Assembly: GCF_900129295.1 (NCBI RefSeq)
Contig: NZ_FQUU01000001.1
Location: forward strand, 62,001-126,000
DNA from: Flavisolibacter ginsengisoli DSM 18119
GTDB taxonomy: Bacteria > Bacteroidota > Bacteroidia > Chitinophagales > Chitinophagaceae
Length of the DNA: 64,000 bases
Direction of reading: 5' to 3'
Part shown: positions 9,566 to 20,400 of the stretch, piece after piece
Position numbering within the stretch: position 1 is the first letter of the stretch
Layout: every line of letters starts with the position of its first letter
Notes under the pieces: generated by a model
The model's input: the letters and a program-made list of their open reading frames with translations, nothing else
Told to the model about the DNA's origin: nothing
The model's database searches: none
Made by a program: the position numbers and the translations under genes

Positions 9566-11047
9566 ATGGGCAAAACAACAGGGTTTTTAGAATTTACACG
9601 TGAACTTCCGGATAAAAGACCGGTACAGGAAAGAATTCATGACTATAATGAATTTGTTCAGCGGTACAGTGAGCAAAAGCTCCATGAACAATCTGCCAGG
9701 TGCATGAATTGTGGTGTTCCATTTTGCCATAATGGTTGCCCGTTGGGAAATTTCATTCCTGAATTTAATGATGCAGTATATAGGGGCCAGTGGGAAGAAG
9801 CATATGAACTGCTGAGTTTTACAAATAATTTCCCTGAATTCACGGGACGCATCTGCCCTGCCCCATGCGAAAGCTCTTGCGTACTGGGCATCAATCAGCC
9901 GGCCATAACTATTGAAGAAATAGAAAAGCATATTATTGAAATAGCTTTTGAAAAAGGCTTGGTAAAGCCTAACAAACCAACTTTCCAGACAGGCAAAAAA
10001 GTGGCAGTCATCGGTTCAGGACCTGCAGGTCTTGCGGCAGCTGCTCAACTAAATTATGCTGGTCATTCTGTCACGGTTTTTGAAAGAGATGAAAAACCGG
10101 GTGGTTTGTTAAGATATGGAATACCGGATTTTAAATTAGAGAAATGGGTAATAGAAAGACGCATATCAATTTTAGAACAAGAAGGGATCGTTTTTAAATG
10201 CAATGCTAATGTTGGAGTGAACATTCGCATCAATGATATTTTAAGAGAATACCAGGCTGTTGTTCTCGCCGGGGGATCCACTATACCGAGAAATCTTGAC
10301 ATTCCAGGCAGGGATCTTAAAGGAGTGCACTTTGCCATGGATTTTTTGAAACAGCAGAACAAACGGGTAAGCCAGCATGCAGTTGAAGGAGAGGACATAC
10401 TCGCAGCGGGCAAAAACGTAATAGTAATTGGTGGAGGAGATACAGGTAGTGATTGTATTGGAACTTCCAACAGGCAAGGCGCTGCATCAGTCACTCAATT
10501 TGAATTACTTCCCAAACCTGCATCAGAAAGAACTCCGTTCATGCCATGGCCTACTTATCCAATGATTTTAAAAGTGACCTCTTCGCATGAAGAAGGTGCT
10601 GACAGGCATTGGGCTATAGCTACCAAGGAATTCATTGGTGATGATAAGGGTAATCTCAAAGGTTTGAAAGTGGTAAACCTGGAATGGAAATTAACTGCTG
10701 ACGGGAAAACAGCCGGCTTTAGTGAAATCCCAGGTTCAGAAAAAGAGCTGCCTTGTGAATTGGCCCTATTGGCAATGGGTTTTATTCATCCGCAACACCA
10801 GGGATTGATCAATGAGTTGGCTGTAGAACTAGATGAAAGAGGCAATGTTAAAGCTTCAGAAACATCCTACCAAACCAATATTTCCAAGATATTTTCCGCA
10901 GGTGATATGAGAAGAGGTCAATCACTGGTGGTATGGGCCATCAGTGAAGGAAGGGAATGCGCCCGCAAAGTAGATGAGTTTCTTATGGGTGCTTCCTCCC
11001 TGGAATCAAAAGATCAAAGTTACCTCTCACGGCAGGTACAATTTTAA
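9566..11047 (+). CDS. gltD: Glutamate synthase, small (beta) subunit
   Basis: 493 residues. It supplies electrons from NADPH through FAD and two [4Fe-4S] clusters to GltB. The N-terminal cysteine sets are clear ('CMNCGVPFCHNGCPLGN' and 'CPAPCESSC'); the FAD-binding 'GSGPAGLAAAAQL' lies near residue 150 and the NADPH-binding 'GGGDTGSDC' near 295. It closes the gltBD operon and meets ppc head-on across a shared terminator. Confidence 0.97.
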   Translation: MGKTTGFLEFTRELPDKRPVQERIHDYNEFVQRYSEQKLHEQSARCMNCGVPFCHNGCPLGNFIPEFNDAVYRGQWEEAYELLSFTNNFPEFTGRICPAPCESSCVLGINQPAITIEEIEKHIIEIAFEKGLVKPNKPTFQTGKKVAVIGSGPAGLAAAAQLNYAGHSVTVFERDEKPGGLLRYGIPDFKLEKWVIERRISILEQEGIVFKCNANVGVNIRINDILREYQAVVLAGGSTIPRNLDIPGRDLKGVHFAMDFLKQQNKRVSQHAVEGEDILAAGKNVIVIGGGDTGSDCIGTSNRQGAASVTQFELLPKPASERTPFMPWPTYPMILKVTSSHEEGADRHWAIATKEFIGDDKGNLKGLKVVNLEWKLTADGKTAGFSEIPGSEKELPCELALLAMGFIHPQHQGLINELAVELDERGNVKASETSYQTNISKIFSAGDMRRGQSLVVWAISEGRECARKVDEFLMGASSLESKDQSYLSRQVQF

Positions 11048-11050
11048 TAT

Positions 11051-11088
11051 TATTGTGCTCTGTCTTTAGTATAGAACAGAGCACAATA
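11051..11088. terminator. Bidirectional terminator between gltD and ppc
   Basis: 13-bp perfect stem TATTGTGCTCTGT (11051-11063) / complement (11076-11088), with a 12-nt loop and AT-rich flanks on both sides. It sits in the 45-base gap between the two converging genes. Confidence 0.8.
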
Positions 11089-11092
11089 TTAA

Positions 11093-13681
11093 TTATACTG
11101 AATTTCTTCCCGCATTAATAATACCAAAGGAACTTCTGACTACCAGGTGCTCTAATATTTCTTTTTCTTCAGCATTCATATGCTGCACTTCTCTCATCCT
11201 TGTTAAGGCATATTGCTGAATGGTAGTCAATGGGAGCACTATCTTTTCCCGCATTTGTATGGAAAGCTGCTCAACTGGATAATTACTCATTAACTCATTT
11301 TGTCCTGATAATTTTAGAAGATACCTGTTTGTACGTTCAAACTCTTCGTATATAATATTCCAGATCTCTCCATATTGAGGATGTTCAGACAAATAAGCAG
11401 TGAGAGGAAAGAAATTTTTTTTCATTGCCATCTCACAGTTATCAATGAGTGTTTTAACATAAGGTGAAAGCAAGTAAATCTTTCTTACCTCCTCAAACTT
11501 ACCGGCTTTATCCATTTTTTCCAGTGCTGTACCTAAGCCATAAAAACCAGGTACATTTTGCTTTAATTGACTCCAGGCACCTACGAAAGGAATGGCCCTA
11601 AGATCAGTAAGCGAAAGTTTGTAGGATTTACCTCTCTTCGAGGGGCGGCTACTTATGTTTGTTTCACTATAAAAGTTTAAAGGACTGACTTGAGATAGAT
11701 AATCAAGGAAATAGGGATGTTCCTTTAGCTGTTTATAGCTCTCAAAACTATAGTTAGCTACTTCTTCGATGACCTTTTCCTGCTCAGGAGTTAAATTCTT
11801 TTGGGATTCAGCAAAAACATCATTGGATATACCGGCATTAAGCAACTGCTCAATATTAAATTGGGCAGAATCAACAGTTCCAAAGTTAGAACTAACTGTT
11901 TGCCCCTGTATGGTCAATTGAATTTCCCTTGATGAAATCCTTTTTCCCATGGATGCATAAAACTTATGAGTTTTTCCTCCGCCCCGCGCTGGAGGGCCAC
12001 CCCTGCCATCAAAGAATATTACATTGATACCATATTCTTTAGAAACAGCTGTAAGTTCTTCCTTTGCCTTATAAATACCCCAGTTGGCCATCAGGTAACC
12101 CCCATCTTTAGTACCATCAGAAAACCCAACCATTATTGTTTGAATATTATTACGTTGCTGTAAATGTGCATTGTAGGTTGTATTCCTATATAATGAACGC
12201 ATTACATTAGAAGCATTTTTCAGATCATCGACTGTTTCAAACAAAGGCACAATATCTATAGGTAAATTATTCTTATCCCAACCAGCAATCAAAAACAACC
12301 CAAATACCTCCATTACATTTAACGCGCTATCGCAATGGCTGATAATATAACGATCACAACCTTCTGGTCCATTGAATTGTTGTATGGTCCTGATCGCATC
12401 TATAGAAAGTAAGGTATCTTTTACTATATCTTCAAACAATTCAATATTTACAGGAGCTGCGATGTTTGTAAGTACATTGATCTTTTCCTCATTTCCAAGC
12501 TGGGCGTAATTTGAAGGTAGTACGTCAGATTTTTCAGCAATAGTTTCCAACACCTGGTTGTGCACGGAACTATCCTGCCTTATATCCAATGAAGCAAAAT
12601 GCAAACCGAAAACCTGCACTTTATTAATAAAATTATCCAACAAGTGCAGGAATAACCCATTGTGTTGGTGAACGATGATTTCCCTGATCTCAAAAAGAGA
12701 TTGTAGTATCTCTGACCTTGTAAGGTTTGTTCGTTCGCCGGGTATAAAAATGTTGCGGTATAATATAGATTCCAGGTCAGCTAGTATAACATCTACGCCT
12801 TTAAAAGTTAACCTGCGTTTTAGTCTTCTGACATCCAGGTAATAACATTTTATAATACTGGAACGTAAGGCTTCGGCAACACGTAAAGTAATGTCTGTGG
12901 TAACATATGGATTTCCATCTCGGTCTCCTCCCGGCCAGAAGCCCATTTTAATAATAGGATTGCTATTAAGATCAACATCTACAAAATGGTCTTTCAAATA
13001 ATAGATGATTCGGCCCACAGCATTATAGAAAACATTTTCAAGATACCATACCAGGCTTATAGCTTCATCATATGGTGTCGGCTTATGTTTTTTAAATAAT
13101 GGTGTTTTTCCCAATTGCTGCAGGTACATATTAATAAGCCCTGCATTGTTATCTTTTAAAGCTTTAGCCAGGTCATTAATAATAGCCAAAACTGGCCCGG
13201 GATAAAACTGTGTAGGATGTGCTGTGAGAACAACTGATACTGCAAAATCTTTAAGTGTCTTCAGCAGTTCCTTCTGCTTGCCTTGCTGGATCACCTCTGT
13301 TTCTAGCTGTTTAAGTGTTCCTATTCCTACCACATCATGGGTTTCTTTAAATGCTGCATCTTCAAGTGCATCAAATAGGACTACCTGTCTTTCAGCATAT
13401 TGAACAAAACGAAAAAGCAAGTCAGTTTTTTCCTGCTGGGTTTTTACAGTTGTAAACCTTTCAAAGAAATCTTCAACAATAAAGCTTGGGCTTTGTTTCT
13501 TCTTAAACTGCTCCTCGGCATGGTTTAAAAAAAGTGACAATAATATCCCGGTTTTTTCAATCCTGTGAAAAGGAAGAGAAGTAAACAGGCTATTGTATAA
13601 CTGAAATTTTATACCGACATGATTCCTAAAATTTTCTAAAGCCCGGGCTGAAAGATGGTCCATATTAATAAATTTAAACAA
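11093..13681 (-). CDS. ppc: Phosphoenolpyruvate carboxylase
   Basis: 862 residues, close to the family length. It carboxylates PEP to oxaloacetate, topping up the TCA cycle and supplying carbon for glutamate and aspartate synthesis. Key motifs: 'VVLTAHPTQ' (catalytic His), 'GFWPGGDRDGNP', 'MVGFSDGTKDGG' and the C-terminal 'QGQTVSSNFG'. The glycine loop, usually HGRGGxVGRGG, reads 'DGRGGPPARGGG', a variant I associate with Bacteroidota enzymes. It stands as a single gene with leuB 70 bases upstream on the same strand, so read-through from the leu operon is possible. Confidence 0.95.
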   Translation of the reverse strand: MFKFINMDHLSARALENFRNHVGIKFQLYNSLFTSLPFHRIEKTGILLSLFLNHAEEQFKKKQSPSFIVEDFFERFTTVKTQQEKTDLLFRFVQYAERQVVLFDALEDAAFKETHDVVGIGTLKQLETEVIQQGKQKELLKTLKDFAVSVVLTAHPTQFYPGPVLAIINDLAKALKDNNAGLINMYLQQLGKTPLFKKHKPTPYDEAISLVWYLENVFYNAVGRIIYYLKDHFVDVDLNSNPIIKMGFWPGGDRDGNPYVTTDITLRVAEALRSSIIKCYYLDVRRLKRRLTFKGVDVILADLESILYRNIFIPGERTNLTRSEILQSLFEIREIIVHQHNGLFLHLLDNFINKVQVFGLHFASLDIRQDSSVHNQVLETIAEKSDVLPSNYAQLGNEEKINVLTNIAAPVNIELFEDIVKDTLLSIDAIRTIQQFNGPEGCDRYIISHCDSALNVMEVFGLFLIAGWDKNNLPIDIVPLFETVDDLKNASNVMRSLYRNTTYNAHLQQRNNIQTIMVGFSDGTKDGGYLMANWGIYKAKEELTAVSKEYGINVIFFDGRGGPPARGGGKTHKFYASMGKRISSREIQLTIQGQTVSSNFGTVDSAQFNIEQLLNAGISNDVFAESQKNLTPEQEKVIEEVANYSFESYKQLKEHPYFLDYLSQVSPLNFYSETNISSRPSKRGKSYKLSLTDLRAIPFVGAWSQLKQNVPGFYGLGTALEKMDKAGKFEEVRKIYLLSPYVKTLIDNCEMAMKKNFFPLTAYLSEHPQYGEIWNIIYEEFERTNRYLLKLSGQNELMSNYPVEQLSIQMREKIVLPLTTIQQYALTRMREVQHMNAEEKEILEHLVVRSSFGIINAGRNSV

Positions 13682-13751
13682 AAAACAATAGCAAGCTTCC
13701 CGTTTAAATATAATGGTGCTTTGATGAGCCGGTTGTAAGCAACTTAATAAA

Positions 13752-14867
13752 CTAAATAAGAGTGGATTTTCTTAGTTCAATATTTAATAAATTGACATCT
13801 GAGGGAATCTTCTCGGTCACATAATCACAGATAAGGTCACCAATGGTTGAGGTAAAATAATAATTTACAGGATCAATATCCTTAGTCACGAATTTCGAAT
13901 TCAGTGTCCAGTCTACTGCTGCCCGCACTAGGTTAGCCTCTTCATACAATTTAAAATGATCAAGCATCATGGCTGCAGATAAGATGGAGCCAACAGGATT
14001 AGCAATATCTTTCCCTGCAGCCTTGGGATAGGATCCATGAATAGGTTCAAATAAGGCTGAAGAAACACCAATGGAAGCGGAAGGAAGCAATCCCAGTGAG
14101 CCGCTGATTACACTTGCCTCATCACTTATAATATCTCCAAACATATTTTCCGTAAGGATCACATCAAATTGCCCGGGATTTAGAATAATCTGCATGGCTG
14201 CATTATCTACAAAAAGATAATCAACAGTAACATCTGTATATTCTTTCGAAATCTCCTGCACGACCTTTCTCCATAGTCTTGAGGTTTCAAGTACATTGGC
14301 TTTATCTACAAGAGTCAGTTTCTTCTTTCTTTGTTGAGCTGATTGAAAAGCCAGGTGTGCTATCCGCTCTATTTCAGTTTTAGTATAACTGCAAAGATCA
14401 GAAGCTTCAGTATAATCTGCATTAACCTCTTTTTTGCCGAAATAAATTCCACCGGTAAGTTCCCTATAAATAATGAAATCCACACCTTGCAGTTGCTGGC
14501 TTTTTAAAGGGGATAAATGCTCAAGTGATGAATAAGTATTAACAGGGCGAATATTGGCAAATAATTGCAGTGTTTTTCTTAATTGAAGCAAGCCCTGCTC
14601 AGGGCGAACTTTTGCTGTCGGATCGTTATCATACTTTGGATGACCAATAGCTCCAAATAAAACAGCATCGCTATCAAGGCAGGTGGTAATTGTTTCTTCA
14701 GGCAAAGCACTACCCGTCTTATCTATAGCATCTGCGCCCATCAGGCCATAATTATATATGAATCGATGTCCAAATTGTTTAGCAATGCAATTCAAAACTT
14801 TAATAGACTGCTGGGTAACTTCTGGTCCTATACCATCTCCTAAAATAACTGCGATCTTCTTTTCCAT
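13752..14867 (-). CDS. leuB: 3-Isopropylmalate dehydrogenase
   Basis: 371 residues. It oxidises and decarboxylates 3-isopropylmalate with NAD+, the third leucine-specific step. 'ILGDGIGPEV' at the start, 'ENMFGDIISDEASVISGSLGLLPSASIG' (metal and substrate site) and 'EPIHGSYPKAAGKDIANP' (NAD site) are diagnostic. It is the last gene of leuACDB, 12 bases after leuD. Confidence 0.97.
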   Translation of the reverse strand: MEKKIAVILGDGIGPEVTQQSIKVLNCIAKQFGHRFIYNYGLMGADAIDKTGSALPEETITTCLDSDAVLFGAIGHPKYDNDPTAKVRPEQGLLQLRKTLQLFANIRPVNTYSSLEHLSPLKSQQLQGVDFIIYRELTGGIYFGKKEVNADYTEASDLCSYTKTEIERIAHLAFQSAQQRKKKLTLVDKANVLETSRLWRKVVQEISKEYTDVTVDYLFVDNAAMQIILNPGQFDVILTENMFGDIISDEASVISGSLGLLPSASIGVSSALFEPIHGSYPKAAGKDIANPVGSILSAAMMLDHFKLYEEANLVRAAVDWTLNSKFVTKDIDPVNYYFTSTIGDLICDYVTEKIPSDVNLLNIELRKSTLI

Positions 14868-14879
14868 AACCTACTTTCT

Positions 14880-15464
14880 TTAATACTGTTGTTGTTCATA
14901 TTGTTCGATATCTTCCTTTATGCTCAAAAGAAAATCTATATCATCATATCCATTAAGCAGGCAGGTTTTTTTATAATTATTGATCTGGAAAACCTCCTTT
15001 TGTCCTGTATTGTCGATTGTTATTGATTGATCTTCCAGGTTAACTGTCAATGATGCATCCGGATGTTGCTTAAATAGCTCCTGGAGAAATGATTCACTTA
15101 CCTGTACTGGAAGAACCCCGTTATTTAATGCATTATTCTTAAAGATGTCTGCAAAAAAACTACTAACAACCACAGTGAATCCATAATCATGGATAGCCCA
15201 GGCAGCGTGTTCCCTTGAGGACCCACAACCAAAATTTTTACCTGCTACCAATATTTTACCTTGATAAACGCGTTGATTAAGTACAAATTCCTTTACCGGT
15301 CTCGATTCTTCGCCATTTTCATAACGCCAGTCACGAAAAAGATTCTTTCCAAACCCCTCCTTAGTAGTAGCTTTTAAAAACCGCGCTGGAATGATTTGGT
15401 CCGTATCAATATTCTCCATTGCAAGAGGAACAAATGTGCTATGTATGATCTTTATCGGTTCCAT
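14880..15464 (-). CDS. leuD: 3-Isopropylmalate dehydratase, small subunit
   Basis: 194 residues, the usual size. It forms the swivelling domain partner of LeuC that isomerises 2- to 3-isopropylmalate. '[14 protein letters not shown]' near residue 20 and '[16 protein letters not shown]' near residue 75 are family hallmarks. It lies between leuC and leuB on the same strand with short gaps. Confidence 0.97.
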   Translation of the reverse strand: MEPIKIIHSTFVPLAMENIDTDQIIPARFLKATTKEGFGKNLFRDWRYENGEESRPVKEFVLNQRVYQGKILVAGKNFGCGSSREHAAWAIHDYGFTVVVSSFFADIFKNNALNNGVLPVQVSESFLQELFKQHPDASLTVNLEDQSITIDNTGQKEVFQINNYKKTCLLNGYDDIDFLLSIKEDIEQYEQQQY

Positions 15465-15492
15465 ATTAAAAAGCTTTATTTTATGGAGTCAT

Positions 15493-16899
15493 TTATTGCT
15501 CCATCAATTCACGAACGTCCGAAACTACCCCCGTTATGGCTGCAGCGGCAGCGGTTAAAGGGCTAGCCAATAAAGTTCGTGCACCTGCGCCCTGTCGTCC
15601 TTCAAAGTTCCTGTTGCTGGTAGATATACAATATTCTCCAGATGGTATTTTATCCTCATTCATACCCAGGCAGGCACTGCAGCCAGCCTGGCGAACTTCG
15701 AAACCAGCTTCTTCAAAAATGCGATTCAGACCTTCTTCTTTTGCCTGGGCAGCCACCTGTTGTGATCCGGGAACTATCATGACCTTAACATTTTCACTTT
15801 TCTTCCGTCCTTTAACAACACTGGCAACTAGGCGAAGATCTTCAATACGTGAATTGGTGCAACTGCCTATAAATACATTTTGGACCGGCATTCCTTTAAG
15901 CGGTTTACCTGCCTGAAGTCCCATATATTCCAGCGCTTTGATAATATTTTTTCTTTCACCTTCTTCCGTAATAGATTCAATCGAGGGTATCAATGCATTT
16001 ATGGCAATTCCAAGCCCTGGATTAGTGCCATATGTGATCATTGGTTCAATATTTTCTGCATTGATAGCGATTTCTTTATCGAATTGAGCATCTTCATCGC
16101 TAAACAACTGTTTCCATTGACTTGTTTTCCGTTCCCATTCTTCTCCACTTGGGGCAAAATGCCTTCCCTTTATATAATTGAAGGTTGTTTCATCAGGAGC
16201 AATCATACCTCCCCTGGCTCCCATTTCTATACTCATATTGCATATGGTCATACGTGACTCCATCGACAGAGATCTTATGGCAGAACCAGCAAATTCAATA
16301 AAATAACCTGTGCCACCACTGGCAGAGATCTTAGATATGATATACAGGATAATATCCTTTGACACAACACCTTTATTCAGGGAACCTTCTATATTAATGC
16401 GCATTAATTTAGGCCTGTTCTGCAATAAGCATTGAGAAGCAAAGACCATTTCCACTTCACTTGTTCCTATACCAAAGGCTATAGAACCAAAAGCGCCATG
16501 TGTGGAAGTATGGCTATCTCCACAAACTATAGTCATACCCGGCTGAGTGATGCCCAGTTCAGGACCGATTACATGAACTATTCCCTGGAAGGGATGCCCC
16601 AGTCCATATAGCTCAACGCCAAAGTTCTTACAGTTTTCAATCAACTGGTCAACCTGCAACCTGGATAAACGGTCTTTTATAGGCAGGTGTTGATCTTTGG
16701 TAGGTACATTATGGTCCGCCGTAGCAATAGTCCTATCAGGACGAAACAATGCCAGGCCTCGCTTTGCAAGCCCAGCAAATGCCTGTGGGCTCGTTACTTC
16801 ATGGATAAAATGCTTATCAATATATAATACATCAGGGCCATCTTCTATGGTACGCACCACATGCTTATCCCAGATCTTTTCAAACAGTGTTTTTCCCAT
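15493..16899 (-). CDS. leuC: 3-Isopropylmalate dehydratase, large subunit
   Basis: 468 residues of the aconitase superfamily. The [4Fe-4S] ligands are in '[14 protein letters not shown]' and '[13 protein letters not shown]', and the substrate-binding '[13 protein letters not shown]' is intact. It follows leuA by only 5 bases, so translation of the two is probably coupled. Confidence 0.97.
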   Translation of the reverse strand: MGKTLFEKIWDKHVVRTIEDGPDVLYIDKHFIHEVTSPQAFAGLAKRGLALFRPDRTIATADHNVPTKDQHLPIKDRLSRLQVDQLIENCKNFGVELYGLGHPFQGIVHVIGPELGITQPGMTIVCGDSHTSTHGAFGSIAFGIGTSEVEMVFASQCLLQNRPKLMRINIEGSLNKGVVSKDIILYIISKISASGGTGYFIEFAGSAIRSLSMESRMTICNMSIEMGARGGMIAPDETTFNYIKGRHFAPSGEEWERKTSQWKQLFSDEDAQFDKEIAINAENIEPMITYGTNPGLGIAINALIPSIESITEEGERKNIIKALEYMGLQAGKPLKGMPVQNVFIGSCTNSRIEDLRLVASVVKGRKKSENVKVMIVPGSQQVAAQAKEEGLNRIFEEAGFEVRQAGCSACLGMNEDKIPSGEYCISTSNRNFEGRQGAGARTLLASPLTAAAAAITGVVSDVRELMEQ

Positions 16900-16904
16900 A
16901 ATTA

Positions 16905-18077
16905 TTAAGCTACTCTTTGTATTTCAGGTTGGTATTCCCTGGCCAACTGCGCCAGGTCTTCTTCCATAACCTCTTTTTTTGAATCCGCCAGTTTTAAAAA
17001 GGCCAGATACAATATATCAATATCATCGCGTGTATATTGAAACCCTAATTTGTGAAACCTATGTGCAAGGGCACTACGTCCACTTCTTGCTGTTAATACG
17101 ATCTTGCTTTCTTCAGCTCCTACTTCTTCCGGATTAATAATCTCGTAAGTTTGAGCATCTTTAAGAAACCCATCCTGGTGAATACCTGACGAATGTGAGA
17201 ATGCATTGGCTCCAACAATGGCTTTATTGGGCTGAACAGGCATTCGCATTGTTTCTGACACTTTCCTGCTTAAAGGGTTTAATTGTTTGGAATTTATGTC
17301 AGTGTAAAGGTCAAGGTCCTTATGCTGCTTCAGTATCATGACAACTTCCTCCAGCGAAGTATTACCAGCTCTTTCACCAAGTCCATTGATCGTACATTCT
17401 ATTTGCCTTGCACCGCTTATGACCCCGGAAATAGAATTGGCGGTAGCCAACCCAAGATCATTATGACAATGACAGGATATAACAGCCCTATCAATATTAC
17501 TAACATGGTTGACAAGGTAGGATATCTTTTCACCATATTGCTGCGGAAGACAATAGCCTGTCGTATCGGGAATATTAACCGTAGTGGCGCCCGCGGCTAT
17601 AACTGCTTCTATTACCCTTGCCAAATATTCATTATCAGTTCTGCCTGCATCTTCTGCGTAAAATTCCACATCATCTGTGAAATTACGCGCCCATTTTACA
17701 CATTGTACTGCCCTATTCAAAATGTCTTCCCTTGTGGAATTGAACTTGCTTTTTATATGATAGTCTGAAGTACCTATTCCTGTATGTATTCTCCCCCTTC
17801 TGGCATACTTCAAAGCCTGGGCGGCCACCTCGATATCCTTTTGCACCGCACGGCTAAGGCCACAAATAACAGCATCCTTAATAGTCCTGGATATTTGCGT
17901 AACAGATTCAAAGTCGCCAGGACTTGATATAGGGAATCCGGCCTCTATTATATCAACTCCTAGGCTTTCAAGTTCAAGGGCGAGCTCTACTTTTTCACTA
18001 GTATTCAACTTGCAGCCAGGTACTTGTTCCCCATCACGAAGTGTGGTATCGAATATGTAAATTTTTTGTGAAGGCAT
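16905..18077 (-). CDS. leuA: 2-Isopropylmalate synthase, short form
   Basis: 390 residues. It condenses acetyl-CoA with 2-oxoisovalerate, the committed step to leucine. The TIM-barrel HMGL-like domain is complete: '[13 protein letters not shown]' with catalytic Arg and metal-binding Asp, '[15 protein letters not shown]' with the metal histidines, and '[14 protein letters not shown]'. The protein stops soon after the linker region ('[15 protein letters not shown]'), so the usual C-terminal leucine-binding regulatory domain (about 120 residues) is missing. Homocitrate and citramalate synthases have the same fold, but the leuCDB context makes LeuA the best call. First gene of the operon. Confidence 0.92.
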   Translation of the reverse strand: MPSQKIYIFDTTLRDGEQVPGCKLNTSEKVELALELESLGVDIIEAGFPISSPGDFESVTQISRTIKDAVICGLSRAVQKDIEVAAQALKYARRGRIHTGIGTSDYHIKSKFNSTREDILNRAVQCVKWARNFTDDVEFYAEDAGRTDNEYLARVIEAVIAAGATTVNIPDTTGYCLPQQYGEKISYLVNHVSNIDRAVISCHCHNDLGLATANSISGVISGARQIECTINGLGERAGNTSLEEVVMILKQHKDLDLYTDINSKQLNPLSRKVSETMRMPVQPNKAIVGANAFSHSSGIHQDGFLKDAQTYEIINPEEVGAEESKIVLTARSGRSALAHRFHKLGFQYTRDDIDILYLAFLKLADSKKEVMEEDLAQLAREYQPEIQRVA

Positions 18078-18252
18078 ACAAAAATGTTGTATGTATTTTT
18101 GAATAAAAGAAATCTATTGTATTATAACCCCGAAAATAGACGGTATAATGCCTTTTTAGGCTATCATCTTTTAAGGGTTTTCCGGCTTCAACACAGTCCG
18201 ATTATAAGCCGAAACACTTAACTGCATTGAATTTGATAAAATTTCTGATACG

Positions 18253-19794
18253 ATGCCCAATCAACAAAACGACTCACTGTTTACACTGATCCAATCCCTT
18301 ACCAAAACGGAAAAACGCTATTTTTCATTGTATATAGCTCAACAGCACTCCGAGAACATTAGTAAATACATGAAGCTGTTTACCGTCATGGAAAAGATGA
18401 ATTCCTATGATGAAAAGCAGATATTAAAAAAAGAACCTTCCATTAAGCCCTCCCAGTTATCCAATTTAAAAGCACATTTATACAAGGAATTACTTACGGC
18501 ATTAAGACTATGTCATAGCGGAAAATTTGGTGAGATCCAGATAAGGGAACAAATAGACTTTGCCCGCATATTGTATAACAGGGGCCTCGTAACGCAAAGC
18601 CTTAAGATCCTTGAGAAAGCTAAACAGGTTGCCAAGACAAACAGTCATTTTATTTTGACCCTGGAAATATTGCAGTTTGAGAAGAATATTGAAGCCAGGC
18701 ATATAACAAGAAGTATTAAAGGGCGGGCCGAAGAGCTGGAAAAAGAAACAGAATATATCATTAAACAGGTGGACGAAGTGGCCCAACTTTCGTCCCTGGC
18801 CTTGCGTATGTATGGACTATACCTTGAAAAAGGCCATATTAAAAATGAAAAGGAAAGTAAGGCTCTTGAGAAGTTTTTCAAAACCAGGCTCCAGGATATT
18901 CAATATGACCAGGTAAGTTTTTTTGGAAAGGCATATCTCCATCAGTCTTATTGCTGGTATTATTACATCCAACTTGATTTTCCTTCTTATTTCGCACATG
19001 CACAAAAATGGGTCAACCTTTTCATCCATCATCCGAAGGTTAAAGAAGAAGACCCCTTACTCTATGTCAAAGCATTGCATAATTTATTAAATGCTCTATT
19101 CATTATTGGAAAACAAGACAGGTTGAAACAGGAAATCGAAAGACTGGAAGAAGTGTACCAGGAGGCAGGACAACATCAAAACCTGGAAATCCAAACATTT
19201 ATTTACCTGTATACAGCAAAGATCAATTTTCATTTTCTGACAGGCACTTTTACAAAAGGACTGAAGATTATTCCAGAGATAGAAAAAGGATTAAAGGAGT
19301 ACCAGCGCTATATTGACACCCATCGTATCATGATCTTTCATTTCAAGATAGCCTGCCTCTATTTTGGTGCTGGTGATAATGAGAATTGTATTTTATATCT
19401 CAATAAAATTATAAACCTGAAGGTGGGTCATTTACGTACAGACATCCAATGTTTTGCCCGCCTCCTTCATTTAATTGCTCATTATGAATTGGGCAATACG
19501 GATATCCTGGAACACCTTATAAAGTCGGTTTACCGGTTCCTTTCTAAAATGGATAGTCTTGATGAAGTACAATTACAAATACTCCGTTTTCTGCGCAGGT
19601 CATTAACCTCCCGCCCAAAAGATCTTATTCAAAGCTTTATGGAATTAAAAGAGAAACTGGAAAAGATATCAGAAAGCAAATACGCAAGGCGGTCCTATCA
19701 ATACCTTGACATTGTTTCCTGGTTGGAAAGTAAAATAAAACGTAAACCGGTGGAGTATATCGTTCAAAGCAGGCATCATACCCATTCTGCCTGA
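18253..19794 (+). CDS. Helical repeat protein of unknown function
   Basis: 513 residues, almost entirely alpha-helical by composition, rich in Leu, Lys, Glu and Tyr and without a signal peptide or membrane segment. The N-terminal 'LIQSLTKTEKRYFSLYI' block and the regularly spaced helices suggest a TPR-like solenoid that binds another protein. I recall similar proteins scattered through Bacteroidota but know no function. It is transcribed away from leuA across a 175-base gap and is followed by a SET-domain gene 107 bases downstream. Confidence 0.7.
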   Translation: MPNQQNDSLFTLIQSLTKTEKRYFSLYIAQQHSENISKYMKLFTVMEKMNSYDEKQILKKEPSIKPSQLSNLKAHLYKELLTALRLCHSGKFGEIQIREQIDFARILYNRGLVTQSLKILEKAKQVAKTNSHFILTLEILQFEKNIEARHITRSIKGRAEELEKETEYIIKQVDEVAQLSSLALRMYGLYLEKGHIKNEKESKALEKFFKTRLQDIQYDQVSFFGKAYLHQSYCWYYYIQLDFPSYFAHAQKWVNLFIHHPKVKEEDPLLYVKALHNLLNALFIIGKQDRLKQEIERLEEVYQEAGQHQNLEIQTFIYLYTAKINFHFLTGTFTKGLKIIPEIEKGLKEYQRYIDTHRIMIFHFKIACLYFGAGDNENCILYLNKIINLKVGHLRTDIQCFARLLHLIAHYELGNTDILEHLIKSVYRFLSKMDSLDEVQLQILRFLRRSLTSRPKDLIQSFMELKEKLEKISESKYARRSYQYLDIVSWLESKIKRKPVEYIVQSRHHTHSA

Positions 19795-19901
19795 TCAACC
19801 ATACATCGCCAGTAAAATTATTAGTGCTGCAAAAAATTCTATGCAGGCATCAACCTATTGCTCCTTATCTTCACGGCCTTTAAAATATACTTACTTGTTG
19901 C

Positions 19902-20354
19902 ATGGCATTACTTGAAAAACAATTGGAAGTTAAAGAATCCACCATACCTAATTCCGGCAAGGGTTTATTTACCACGGCATTTATTCCAAAGGGAACAAGG
20001 ATTGTTGAATACAAAGGGAGAATCACTACCTGGAAAGAAGTAAAAAATGACAGCGGCAATGGGTACATCTATACCATCAATAACAACCATGTGATAGATG
20101 CCCAAAAAACATTAAAAGCGCTTGCCCGTTATGCCAATGATGCCCGCGGACTTATAAGAATAAAAGGCGTAACAAATAATTGCACTTATGTTAATGATGG
20201 ACTCAAAGCCTATATCGAATCTATAAAGGATATCCCTGCAGGTGCGGAGATATTTGTTGATTATGGTAAAGAATATTGGGATGTTGTCAGGGAAAACCTG
20301 AAAAGAGATAAACAAAAGAATTCCAAAGCAAGTGCCAAATCAAAAAGAGCATGA
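19902..20354 (+). CDS. SET-domain protein (putative protein lysine methyltransferase)
   Basis: 150 residues, nearly all a compact SET domain: 'GKGLF' (19-23) for S-adenosylmethionine binding, 'ARYANDA' (75-81), 'NC' (93-94) and 'EIFVDYGKEYW' (116-126) containing the catalytic-type Tyr. The last 20 residues are a basic Lys/Ser/Ala tail, possibly for binding nucleic acid or an acidic partner. There are no pre-SET or post-SET cysteines. The family methylates lysines in eukaryotes, and bacterial members are known in a few groups with mostly unknown targets. Convergent with the glucose dehydrogenase gene 46 bases downstream. Confidence 0.8.
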   Translation: MALLEKQLEVKESTIPNSGKGLFTTAFIPKGTRIVEYKGRITTWKEVKNDSGNGYIYTINNNHVIDAQKTLKALARYANDARGLIRIKGVTNNCTYVNDGLKAYIESIKDIPAGAEIFVDYGKEYWDVVRENLKRDKQKNSKASAKSKRA

Positions 20355-20400
20355 TTATACAGGATTTTCCAGCAAAGCATTGCATCGAACCCTGAATGCG

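Noticed and set aside
19858-20043. Plus-strand frame overlapping the SET gene start
   Set aside because: Out of frame with a well-supported SET domain.
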